Shown: positions 1 through 9,198 of the stretch, one piece after another
How the letters are laid out: every line of letters starts with the position of its first letter
Numbering within the stretch: the first letter of the stretch is position 1
Program-made: the position numbers and the translations under genes
The notes under the pieces: model-generated
The model's database searches: none
What the model saw: the letters and a program-made list of their open reading frames with translations, nothing else
Told to the model about the DNA's origin: nothing
Assembly (NCBI GenBank): GCA_023392755.1
Contig: JAEWNM010000265.1
Span: forward strand, 1 to 32,736
Origin: Bacillota bacterium
GTDB lineage: Bacteria > Bacillota > Clostridia > Christensenellales > Aristaeellaceae
DNA: 32,736 nucleotides
Reading direction: 5' to 3'

Positions 1-2309
<2,309 letters not shown>

Positions 2310-2327
2310 GACTGGCGCATAGCACAA

Positions 2328-2355
2328 GGGGAGGTTTCTTTAAAGAAGCCTCCCC
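2328..2355 (+). terminator. hairpin downstream of rpoC
   Basis: A 14-bp stem with one G-U pair (2328-2341 against 2342-2355, arms starting GGGGAGG and ending CCTCCCC) lies 19 nt after the rpoC stop. There is almost no loop and no clear T tract follows, so termination is likely but not textbook. Confidence 0.6.
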
Positions 2356-2429
2356 TGTCGCATAGTATCTGGAATGCAATTCATGACTTTGCATTAATCC
2401 AAACGCATGAAATCGGAAACGGCTGCCTG

Positions 2430-2480
2430 CGAAGGTCCAGGGCGACCGCAAAGCCCTGGTCGCGCCCGCTGGCGCGAAAC
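2430..2480 (+). repeat. family A repeat, short copy A1
   Basis: A short member of the nested hairpin family. It begins CGAAGGT, then has stem 1 CCAGGGC (2437-2443) pairing with GCCCTGG (2453-2459). A tail hairpin follows, CGCGCC (2461-2466) with GGCGCG (2471-2476), and it ends GAAAC. It lies between rpoC and the NimA-like gene, immediately upstream of a long copy. Confidence 0.8.
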
Positions 2481-2515
2481 CCCCATACCCCTCTGCACTG
2501 CAGCCGGCAGCCCCG

Positions 2516-2668
2516 CGAAGGTCCAGGGTGACGGAGCCTGGCCGCCGCCAGTAACGGCAATAGGCCAGGCGGAGGAAACGAGCGAAACAAGCAATGGGAG
2601 CGCCAGCGACCAGTGCGACGATTGAGCTCGTGGGAGCAAAGCCCTGGTCGTGCCTGCAGGCGCGAAAC
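2516..2668 (+). repeat. family A repeat, long copy A2
   Basis: Same start (CGAAGGT), same closing stem (CCAGGG 2523-2528 with CCCTGG 2642-2647) and same kind of tail hairpin (CGTGCC 2649-2654 with GGCGCG 2659-2664) as the short copy. The first hairpin's loop is replaced by a module of about 110 nt. Inside it, stem 2 pairs GCCTGGCC (2536-2543) with GGCCAGGC (2563-2570), and stem 3 pairs ACGAGC (2578-2583) with GCTCGT (2626-2631). Open frames across this region differ in every copy and are not credible genes. Confidence 0.8.
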
Positions 2669-2723
2669 CGCAATATGCAATCATATATATGCCCCAATAG
2701 ATTGAATGAGAGGTAATGTATTG

Positions 2724-3188
2724 ATGAAACCCGAACGCATGACAACCGAGGCCGCAGCCCGCGACATCCTTAAATCCTGCAATCTGGGCACCCTGAGCCT
2801 GGTCACACCCGACGGTCTCCCCTACGGCGTGCCCATCAACTATTATTACGACGAGGCCGCCAATGCCCTTTACCTCCACTGCGCGCTCAAGGGAAAGAAA
2901 ATCGACTGCCTCCAAAGCCATCCCGAGGTCAGCTTCTCCGTTTACAAAAACCCCGTCATCATCCAAGAGCGGTTCACCACCCACTACGACAGCGCCATCG
3001 TCACCGGCCGTGCCGAAATCATGGCCGATAGCGAGGAAAAACGCGGCGCCCTCATAACCTTTTCCATGGCCCTGGCCCCCGCCGGCGCTTACCGCCTTGC
3101 GGAAGTCGTCGACAAGTATTGGAAAGCCGTAGCCATAATCAAGATTCAAATCGATAAAATCGAAGGCAAGCGCAACAGAGATGCATAA
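2724..3188 (+). CDS. pyridoxamine 5'-phosphate oxidase-like flavin protein (NimA family)
   Basis: A 154-residue protein of the split-barrel, flavin-binding superfamily, closest in pattern to NimA-type nitroreductases and other small PPOX-like proteins. The start ATG at 2724 is chosen because GAGAGG lies 10 nt upstream; an ATG at 2706 overlaps that site. Residues near the N-terminus (LGTLSLVTPDGLPYGVPINY) form the typical first barrel strands, followed by the LYLHCALKGKKID segment that in this family contacts the flavin phosphate. Length is normal. Members bind FMN or a related cofactor in the cytosol and reduce small molecules; some give nitroimidazole resistance, but the substrate cannot be read from the sequence. 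It stands alone on the plus strand between two repeat clusters. Confidence 0.85.
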   Translation: MKPERMTTEAAARDILKSCNLGTLSLVTPDGLPYGVPINYYYDEAANALYLHCALKGKKIDCLQSHPEVSFSVYKNPVIIQERFTTHYDSAIVTGRAEIMADSEEKRGALITFSMALAPAGAYRLAEVVDKYWKAVAIIKIQIDKIEGKRNRDA

Positions 3189-3241
3189 CAGGTGCATTGT
3201 CCCCGCACCCGTCAGAGGCCGGAAGCCTTCTATCCTCCGGG

Positions 3242-3460
3242 GAGCAACGAGGGGGCCGCGGCCTTCTCGTTTGTAATCGTCTCGGCTGGCTTTGCCAGCT
3301 GGTGACTGAACCGAGCGCCGCCAGTGGCGGATGAAGCGAGGCGAGGGAATCAAGCGAAACGAGCGATGCAAGCGGCAACGCAGCAGCGCGACCATTGAGC
3401 TTGCGGATCGGGGGTTTGCGTAGCAAACATTCCTTACACGATTCACCGGCCGTAAAGCCG
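3242..3460 (+). repeat. composite repeat: family B ends with a family A module inside (B1/A3)
   Basis: The 5' end (GGGGGCCGCGGCC flanked by AACGAG and CTCGTT, then TAATCGT) and the 3' end (GCAAACATTCCTTACACG then CACCGGCCGT) match the element at 26236-26348. Between them sits a segment like the long family A module. It contains CCGCC (3318-3322) with GGCGG (3326-3330), and stem 3 CAAGC (3351-3355) with GCTTG (3399-3403). It also contains the shared words GAAGCGAGGCGA, AGCGGCAACGCAGCAG and ATTGAGC. So one repeat family appears to carry the core of another. Confidence 0.7.
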
Positions 3461-3482
3461 CAAACTTTACAGGTGAATCGTG
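3437..3482. terminator. nested inverted repeat after the NimA-like gene
   Basis: Perfect 11-bp arms CACGATTCACC (3437-3447) and GGTGAATCGTG (3472-3482) enclose a second hairpin, GTAAAG (3452-3457) with CTTTAC (3465-3470). The left part overlaps the end of the family B repeat. It may help end transcription of the NimA-like gene. Confidence 0.45.
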
Positions 3483-3487
3483 CAAAA

Positions 3488-3534
3488 TCGAACAAAGCCG
3501 GGCAGGCACTACGTGCCTGCCCGGCTTTGTTCGA
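3488..3534. terminator. bidirectional terminator hairpin
   Basis: A perfect 22-bp stem (3488-3509 with 3513-3534) and a 3-nt loop lie between two convergent genes, 7 nt before the stop codon of the minus-strand PIN-TRAM gene. Its outer arms carry short A and T runs on both sides (AAAATCG, TTTGTTCG), so it can serve both directions. Confidence 0.8.
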
Positions 3535-3540
3535 AATGTA

Positions 3541-4674
3541 TCATCCCGCCTTGCTGTTGTCGTACGCCTTGATTCTGGTAAATATCATCCTGCCCGCACT
3601 GGTCTGCAAAACCGTCGTCACCACTACATCAATGGTCTCCCCCACATGGCGGCGTGCGTTATCCACCACAATCATGGTGCCGTCGTCCAAATATCCCACG
3701 CCCTGTCCGGGCTCCTTGCCCTCCCGCACGATTTGAACCGTCATCTCCTCACCGGGCAATACAACGGGTTTCACCGCGTTGGCCAGCTCGTTGATGTTGA
3801 GCACCTTCACACCCGTCACCCCGGCCACCTTGTTCAGGTTGTAGTCGTTGGTGACCACAATGCCCCCAAACTGCCGGGCCAGGCGCAGCAGCTTCACATC
3901 CACCTCGGCCACGTCGTCATAATCCGTTTCCTCAATGCGTACCGGTATCTTCAACTCCGTCTGTATGCGGTTGAGCACATCCAGACCCCGCCTTCCCCGG
4001 TTGCGGCGCAGCGCGTCGCTGGAATCGGCGATATGCCTAAGCTCCGCCAGCACAAACTGCGGTATCACCAGCTCGCCTTCCAAAAAGCCCGTCTTGCAGA
4101 TGTCGAACACCCGGCCGTCGATAATCACCGATGTGTCCAGTATCTTGGCGGTGCTAACCGGCGCGGCGCCTCGCATAAAGCCAAATCGCCGCTCCTTCCC
4201 CTGCGTAGGCGGCTCCACCAGCGGCAGATGCATTTCCTTGCCCCGCCTGCGGCCAATGTTCAGACCCGTATAGCCCAACACCACGTATACAATGCCGCTG
4301 AAAGCCGTGGTAACGATGGAAGCGCCTACAAATTGCAGTATCTGTGTCACAAGCACCGCGATGACAAGGCCGGTAATCAGCCCCACGGTGCTGGTAAGCA
4401 CCTGGTGCATGGGCATGTTGTCCAATTGCTTTTCCATGGCGCTGCCCAATTCCGTAAACTTTCTGATGATCAGGGGAGACAGTATGAAAAAGATCAACCC
4501 GCCCACCAGGGCGCATGCGCCATACAGCAGCAGGAGCAGGTCAACCGGCGCGGCCCAGCCCGGATTGTTCAGCGCGCTCAGCCTAAGCCCCAGCATGGCA
4601 AGGCCGATGCCGACCCCCGCCCCCAGCAGTGTTACCAGCCCCCTAAGCATCTTTTGCACAATCCTTGATTTCAT
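3541..4674 (-). CDS. PIN-TRAM domain membrane protein (YacL-like)
   Basis: A 377-residue protein with four predicted membrane segments in the first 140 residues, a PIN ribonuclease-like domain in the middle and a C-terminal TRAM domain. The PIN domain starts at ILDTSVIIDGRVFD, whose Asp residues are metal ligands. Further acidic residues sit in VLAELR and VVTNDYNLN, so the active site looks intact. The TRAM domain (about residues 305-370, from EEMTVQIVREG) is a small RNA-binding barrel. The order matches Bacillus YacL, which lies near radA; here radA is directly upstream on the same strand, 86 nt away. PIN domains cut RNA, but the target of this membrane-tethered type is not known to me. The ribosome site is weak. 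Confidence 0.9.
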   Translation of the reverse strand: MKSRIVQKMLRGLVTLLGAGVGIGLAMLGLRLSALNNPGWAAPVDLLLLLYGACALVGGLIFFILSPLIIRKFTELGSAMEKQLDNMPMHQVLTSTVGLITGLVIAVLVTQILQFVGASIVTTAFSGIVYVVLGYTGLNIGRRRGKEMHLPLVEPPTQGKERRFGFMRGAAPVSTAKILDTSVIIDGRVFDICKTGFLEGELVIPQFVLAELRHIADSSDALRRNRGRRGLDVLNRIQTELKIPVRIEETDYDDVAEVDVKLLRLARQFGGIVVTNDYNLNKVAGVTGVKVLNINELANAVKPVVLPGEEMTVQIVREGKEPGQGVGYLDDGTMIVVDNARRHVGETIDVVVTTVLQTSAGRMIFTRIKAYDNSKAG

Positions 4675-4760
4675 AGCATGCCATCACTCTTTTCCATCAT
4701 CAATTGAGGGGGGTCCCCTCCGTATGATAGCTTGTCCGTTTCAGCAAAAATTATACGCAT

Positions 4761-6134
4761 TCATGAAGACAGCAGCACCGCCAGCGCCTGGGCCAGCGTA
4801 TCCACGCCATAGGCCTTCACCCCGTCGGGAATACGTATGCGCTTTGTGTTCTCCTTGGGGAGGACCACGTTTTTAAATCCCAGCCGAAGGCATTCCAAAA
4901 GCCTTCGCTCCGCCTGGGGGATGGCGCGCACCTCACCGGCCAGGCCCACTTCCCCCATCACCGCAAAGTCCTGGGGCAGCGCCGTGTCCGCCAGGGAGGA
5001 TGCCACCGCAGCGCATACCGCCAGGTCCGCCGCGGGCTCATTCAACTCCATACCCCCTGCCACGTTGATATAAACGTCCTGATTGAATAATTTCTGTCCG
5101 GCCCGCTTTTCCAGCACGGCCAGCAAAAGCGCAATGCGCCCCTGATCCATGCCGTTTACCGTGCGTCTGGGCATGCCGTAATACGATTGTGTCGCCAGCG
5201 CCTGGATGTCCACCAGCATGGGGCGCGAGCCCTCCATCCCGCAGAATACCACCGATCCGCTGGCGCCTTTGGCCCGGCGGGAAAGCAGCAGCTCGCTGGC
5301 GTTTTTTACTTCCTGCATGCCGTCCTCCATCATTTGAAAGACGCCCAGCTCGTTCACCGATCCAAACCTGTTCTTCACCGCCCGCAAAAGCCTGTATTCC
5401 TGCTGCCTGTCGCCCTCAAAGTACAGTACCACATCCACCATGTGCTCCAGAATCCTGGGCCCGGCAATGGCGCCTTCCTTTGTCACATGCCCCACCAGAA
5501 AAATGGCCGCGCCGCCGGTTTTGGCCAGACGCATATAAAGCCCGGCACTTTCCCGAACCTGGCTCACGCTGCCCGGTGCGCCGGATAGCTCCGGCCGGTA
5601 CATGGTCTGTATGGAGTCCACCACCGCATAGGCCGGTTGAATCTGCTGAAACTTTTCCTCCACGGCGTCCATGGCGTTCTCCGCCAGTATGTACAGGCCG
5701 GGCGCCGTAATTCCGAGCCTTGAGGCACGCAGCTTCAGCTGTCTGGCGCTTTCCTCGCCGGTGATGTACAGCACCCGCTCACCCGTGTTGGCTAGGTGGG
5801 CGCTCACCTGCAAAAGCAGCGTGCTTTTCCCTATGCCCGGATCGCCGCCCACCAGCATTACCGAGCCTTCCACAACACCGCCGCCAAGCACCCGGTCCAA
5901 TTCCGACATCCCGGTCAACGCCCTGTTTTGAGCCTCGTCGGGTATGCTGTCCAGCGGCAATGCCTGGCTGCCCGTTCCCGGCCGCTGCTTGAGCGGCTTT
6001 TCAGCCGCGGCGGCAGCCCGGGGCGCCATTTCCCCCATGGTGTTCCACGCGCCGCAGGCCGGGCACCTGCCCAGCCATCTTGATGCTTCATGGCCGCAGG
6101 CGGTACAGGCAAACAGCGTTTTTTCCTTGGGCAC
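4761..6134 (-). CDS. radA: DNA repair protein RadA
   Basis: A 457-residue RecA-like branch-migration ATPase that helps recombination repair in the cytosol. I place the start at GTG (6134) because GGAGG lies 8 nt upstream and the protein then begins VPKEKTLFACTACG; starts farther upstream would add 45 unconserved residues. A C4 zinc finger is formed by Cys10, Cys13, Cys24 and Cys27. The Walker A motif GGDPGIGKST follows, then the RadA-specific KNRFG motif (VKNRFGS). The C-terminal third resembles the Lon protease domain without being a protease. Length and motif order are normal. It is followed by the PIN-TRAM gene without the disA gene that often lies between them. Confidence 0.97.
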   Translation of the reverse strand: MPKEKTLFACTACGHEASRWLGRCPACGAWNTMGEMAPRAAAAAEKPLKQRPGTGSQALPLDSIPDEAQNRALTGMSELDRVLGGGVVEGSVMLVGGDPGIGKSTLLLQVSAHLANTGERVLYITGEESARQLKLRASRLGITAPGLYILAENAMDAVEEKFQQIQPAYAVVDSIQTMYRPELSGAPGSVSQVRESAGLYMRLAKTGGAAIFLVGHVTKEGAIAGPRILEHMVDVVLYFEGDRQQEYRLLRAVKNRFGSVNELGVFQMMEDGMQEVKNASELLLSRRAKGASGSVVFCGMEGSRPMLVDIQALATQSYYGMPRRTVNGMDQGRIALLLAVLEKRAGQKLFNQDVYINVAGGMELNEPAADLAVCAAVASSLADTALPQDFAVMGEVGLAGEVRAIPQAERRLLECLRLGFKNVVLPKENTKRIRIPDGVKAYGVDTLAQALAVLLSS

Positions 6135-6198
6135 TTGCAATCCTCCCGGACGAAGCGCCTTGCTTCCCCGCGCGCGGGCCGCAAAAGCACTTGTTGTC

Positions 6199-6228
6199 AG
6201 TATAACATACGCAGGTATATCCTGCCAT
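6199..6228 (-). promoter_or_regulatory. probable radA promoter
   Basis: On the minus strand, an extended -10 (TGTTATACT; TATACT at 6204-6199) is preceded at 18 nt by ATGGCA (6228-6223), about 65 nt upstream of the radA GTG. The -35 matches only four of six positions. Confidence 0.5.
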
Positions 6229-6301
6229 GAAAACAATCGTCGAAGCCTGTCGGCAGCGCATGGAATCATTCGCGCGCCAGCATGCAGGATTGCTTATAGT
6301 A

Positions 6302-6326
6302 TACCAAATTCCGACGTAATTTGGTA
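6302..6326. promoter_or_regulatory. inverted repeat upstream of the phosphoesterase promoter (possible operator)
   Basis: Perfect 9-bp arms TACCAAATT (6302-6310) and AATTTGGTA (6318-6326) with a 7-nt spacer end 11 nt before the -35 box of the plus-strand promoter. No T tract follows and it lies between divergent promoters, so a protein binding site fits better than a terminator. Confidence 0.45.
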
Positions 6327-6337
6327 CCCATGCGCGA

Positions 6338-6366
6338 TTGCAAACATATGCTTTACGGGCTATAAT
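6338..6366 (+). promoter_or_regulatory. sigma-A-type promoter for the metallophosphoesterase gene
   Basis: TTGCAA (6338-6343), a 17-nt spacer and a perfect TATAAT (6361-6366) lie about 75 nt upstream of the start codon. Confidence 0.8.
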
Positions 6367-6441
6367 ATATGCGCGGATGCATTCGCACACTTTTTAAGGC
6401 CGGCCAGGCTCAATTGATGGCCGCCGGAATGGGACGGCAGC

Positions 6442-7512
6442 ATGGGCACGCGAAAGGATACCCCTATTTTTACGCCAAGCCGCAGGCCCCGCGGATGCGG
6501 CTTCCTGCTTTGGCTGCTCCTGCTGGCGGCTATTGCCGTCGCCGTGGCATTGGTTGCCAGCGATATTGGCAACAGGCATGTAAAAGTTATCAAGCAGCCC
6601 GTTTCCGTGCTGGGCTTAAGCCGCGATCTGGAGGGCTTTACCATCCTGCATATCAGCGACCTTCACGCGGCGGAACTGGGCCAGGATCAGGCCATGATCG
6701 CCTCCGCCCTTTCCAAGCAATCGTATGACGTTGTATGTATCACCGGCGATATGGTGGGCGCAGCGGGGAATGCGCAGCCGTTTTTGCAGCTTTTGTCGCT
6801 GCTTGACAAAGACAAACCCATTTTGTTCATCCCCGGCGACTGCGATCCCGCCCCCCTGTACACAACCGCCCACGACACCCTGTCGGTGCTGGCCCCATAT
6901 ATAACGGCCGCCCAGGCGGCGGGTGCCGTCTACCTTGACGTCCCCTATCCCCTCACCGTGGGCAAAACCACCATATGGTTCAGCCCCGAAGGTTTGTATT
7001 CCATGAATGCGGAAAGTACCATCGCTTCCTGCCAGGGCCAGCTGGACAGGCTGGGCGGCCTCAACGCCTCCGCCACGGCGGACGGCGCTGCCCAAACGCG
7101 CGCCTGGGAATACCGGCTTGACCTGGCACGGCGCATTCAGGAAGCGCGCCTCAAAATGAAAAGCACCGACTTTCACATCGCCCTTACCCACGCGCCGCTC
7201 ACCTATGATTATGTGCGCAGCGTATGGGACTGGCAGGCCGATCAGGGCGCTTCCATGCAGCGGGTTACACTGGCGCTGGCCGGCCACCTCAATGGCGGGC
7301 AGTGGCGCGTCCCCGGCGGCGGGCCCATCCATGTGCCGGGTCTTGGCTGGTTCCCGGAGGAAAGGCTGGTAACGGGCCTGAGCCGCGTATCCACCATCGC
7401 CCAATACATAAGCCCCGGCCTTGGCTCCTCCGCAAGCTTTCCCCTGCAGCCAGGCCGGCTGTTCAACCCCCCCGCCATCACGCTTCTTACATTGACCGGC
7501 AAGCCCCAATAA
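6442..7512 (+). CDS. membrane-anchored calcineurin-like metallophosphoesterase with altered metal ligands
   Basis: A 356-residue protein with a basic N-terminus, one membrane segment (about residues 19-40) and a calcineurin-like phosphoesterase domain of the YkuE/YaeI type. Motifs in order: ISDLHA (Asp73, His75), TGDMVG (Asp103), then PGDCDP at 131-136 where the family has GNHD or GNHE. A His in THAP and GHLNGGQ, where the family usually has GHTHGGQ, come near the C-terminus. So the Asn and His of the third motif are Asp and Cys here, and the second His of the last motif is Asn. The fold is clear, but two-metal catalysis may be weakened or changed. Related enzymes act on lipid A precursors or other phosphoesters; the substrate is unknown. 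It has its own promoter and a possible operator, and stands divergent from radA. Confidence 0.85.
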   Translation: MGTRKDTPIFTPSRRPRGCGFLLWLLLLAAIAVAVALVASDIGNRHVKVIKQPVSVLGLSRDLEGFTILHISDLHAAELGQDQAMIASALSKQSYDVVCITGDMVGAAGNAQPFLQLLSLLDKDKPILFIPGDCDPAPLYTTAHDTLSVLAPYITAAQAAGAVYLDVPYPLTVGKTTIWFSPEGLYSMNAESTIASCQGQLDRLGGLNASATADGAAQTRAWEYRLDLARRIQEARLKMKSTDFHIALTHAPLTYDYVRSVWDWQADQGASMQRVTLALAGHLNGGQWRVPGGGPIHVPGLGWFPEERLVTGLSRVSTIAQYISPGLGSSASFPLQPGRLFNPPAITLLTLTGKPQ

Positions 7513-7564
7513 GCGCTGGAATGCGGCAGCGTCTCCCGATTTTTGACAATCGCTGTCAGAAAAC

Positions 7565-7593
7565 TTGACAAATGTTTTGGTAAGGTGTATCGT
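7565..7593 (+). promoter_or_regulatory. promoter of the gntR-hisK-pepF cluster
   Basis: TTGACA (7565-7570), 17 nt, then TATCGT (7588-7593). A second TTGACA at 7543-7548 is part of the inverted repeat TGACA-ATCGC-TGTCA (7544-7558). TTTTGG and CCAAAA flank the -10 box. These arms could be binding sites for the regulator encoded just downstream. Confidence 0.65.
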
Positions 7594-7630
7594 ATCCAAA
7601 AAACACACCTCAGACAAAGGGGTTGGGGTT

Positions 7631-8305
7631 ATGTCTCTCCTTCGCTTCCAGCCCATGCTGGAAAGCCGGCCTATCCGGGAGATTGCCTACGAGGTATTGA
7701 AGCACGCCATCATCACGGGCGAAATTCCCGCGGGGGAGCGCATTGTGGAAACGGAATACGCCGAGCGGCTGCACATCAGCCGTACGCCGCTGAGGGAGGC
7801 TTTGCGCAAGCTGGAACGTGACGGCCTGGTGGAATACGTGCTGCGCCGGGGCGTAATGGTTCGGGCGTTCACCATAGCCGATGTGGAAGAAATCTATACC
7901 ATCCGCAACGCGCTGGAAATGCTTACGCTCCCCGCCATCATCAAAAACGTGTCGGAGGAGGATATCCTCTCCCTCAAGGAAAAGCTTGCGCAGATGGACG
8001 CGGCCCTCAAGGAAGGCAATATCGATAAGCTGTCGCCCCTGGCCCGCGCCTTCCACACCCAGGTGATACGGCTGTCGGGCCAGGCCCGCATCCTGCGGGT
8101 CATCGAAAGCCAGGACGAGTATATCACCCGCTTTTCCGCCATGAGCATCGCCCAGGAGAGCCGCCGCCACGAGGCGCAGCAGGAGCACTATGAAATTGTG
8201 GACTGCCTGCAAAAGCGCGACCTTGCACGCCTTCAGGCCGTAATGCAAAAGCATATCGAGCGCAGCAAGGAAAACTGCCTGAACGCACTTGGCAAAAAGA
8301 AATGA
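7631..8305 (+). CDS. GntR family transcriptional regulator (FadR/FCD type)
   Basis: A 224-residue regulator. The start at 7631 is preceded by AAAGGGG; an upstream ATG at 7565 falls inside the promoter and is rejected. The N-terminal winged helix (about 12-75) shows the GntR pattern IREIAYEVLKHAIITGEI and ISRTPLREALRKLERDGLVE. The C-terminal all-helical FCD domain keeps the usual metal-site pattern, with an Asp near EIYTIRNALE and His residues in FHTQV, EHYEIVDCL and KHIERS. Such proteins bind a small acid through the metal and release DNA. Its stop codon overlaps a possible upstream start of the next gene, so it is likely co-transcribed with the phosphatase and peptidase genes and may control itself through repeats at its promoter. 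The effector is unknown. Confidence 0.9.
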   Translation: MSLLRFQPMLESRPIREIAYEVLKHAIITGEIPAGERIVETEYAERLHISRTPLREALRKLERDGLVEYVLRRGVMVRAFTIADVEEIYTIRNALEMLTLPAIIKNVSEEDILSLKEKLAQMDAALKEGNIDKLSPLARAFHTQVIRLSGQARILRVIESQDEYITRFSAMSIAQESRRHEAQQEHYEIVDCLQKRDLARLQAVMQKHIERSKENCLNALGKKK

Positions 8306-8376
8306 ACCGGAATACAAATACACGCCCTCCGGTAATTGCCGGGGGGCTTGCTTTTGAAAAGGAGCCTTTCCCCATC

Positions 8377-9198
8377 ATGAAAGCCAATTATCACACCCAT
8401 ACCCAACGCTGCAAGCACGCCTTTGGAACGGAGGAAATGTACATACAGTCCGCCATCCGGGCCGGGTTTGACACTTTGGGTTTTGCCGACCATACCCCCT
8501 GGCCTTATCAAAGCGGCTTTGTCTCCCCCATCCGCATGGAGCCTTCGGAGCTTCCGGGCTATGTAACAACCCTTCGTGAACTGAAGGAAAGATACAGTGA
8601 CCGGTTGAATGTATTGATCGGCCTGGAATGCGAGTATTTCCCCCGGTACATGGATTGGCTCAAGGAGGCGAAGGAAGCCTATAACCTGGACTACCTGATA
8701 TTCGGTGCCCACTATATCGGCAGTGAAGAGGATTTCCCCTACGTGGGCTATGCCTGCCGGGATACGGACGTCATGTTCCGCTATGCGGACATGTGCGTGC
8801 AGGGGATGCAGACCGGGCTGTACGCGTATCTGGCCCATCCCGACCTGTTCATGCGCCGCAGGGGCGCGTGGGATGACGATTGCATCGCAGCGGCCAAAGC
8901 CATATGCGGCTGCGCGCTGTCCTGCGGGCTTCCCCTGGAATACAACCTCAACGCCCATGTGATCGGGGGGGAAGAGTGCCTCTTCCCGCGCCGGGAGTTT
9001 TGGGAGCTGGCGGCGAAAATGGGCAACAGCGTGGTCATCGGCTACGACGCGCACCAGCCGCAGCTTTTGGAAGACGCGGCGGCGGAGGCGGAAATCAGAG
9101 CGCTTCTTAAAAGCCTTTGCATTACCCCTTTGGGCAGTATAGACCTACAGTTGAAAAAGCCGCAGCCATGCGGACAGTTGCAAGGAGGATTGCTATGA
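8377..9198 (+). CDS. PHP-domain histidinol-phosphatase-like hydrolase (HisK type)
   Basis: A 273-residue protein of the PHP superfamily. I choose ATG 8377 since the protein then begins MKANYHTHTQRC, as family members do, with AAGGAG upstream although 13 nt away; an in-frame ATG at 8302 would add 25 residues and overlap gntR. Metal-binding motifs are all present in order: HTHT, FADHTPW, GLECEY, GAHYI, AHPDLF and GYDAHQP. HisK-type enzymes remove phosphate from histidinol phosphate, the eighth step in histidine synthesis, but no other his genes are in the window and relatives hydrolyse other phosphoesters, so the substrate is uncertain. Its TGA overlaps the ATG of pepF (ATGA), which indicates translational coupling. 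Confidence 0.85.
   Translation: MKANYHTHTQRCKHAFGTEEMYIQSAIRAGFDTLGFADHTPWPYQSGFVSPIRMEPSELPGYVTTLRELKERYSDRLNVLIGLECEYFPRYMDWLKEAKEAYNLDYLIFGAHYIGSEEDFPYVGYACRDTDVMFRYADMCVQGMQTGLYAYLAHPDLFMRRRGAWDDDCIAAAKAICGCALSCGLPLEYNLNAHVIGGEECLFPRREFWELAAKMGNSVVIGYDAHQPQLLEDAAAEAEIRALLKSLCITPLGSIDLQLKKPQPCGQLQGGLL

Noticed and set aside
2430..2668. Group II intron or retron-type element as explanation for the repeats
   Set aside because: No reverse transcriptase, domain V-like hairpin or msr/msd pair is visible in the window.
3646..4668. A 340-codon plus-strand frame opposite the PIN-TRAM gene
   Set aside because: His/Gln-rich antisense shadow of a gene with clear domains.
8302..8376. Upstream start for the HisK-like protein at 8302
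   Set aside because: It gives ATGA overlap with gntR, but adds 25 residues absent from the family before MKANYHTHT. It remains possible.
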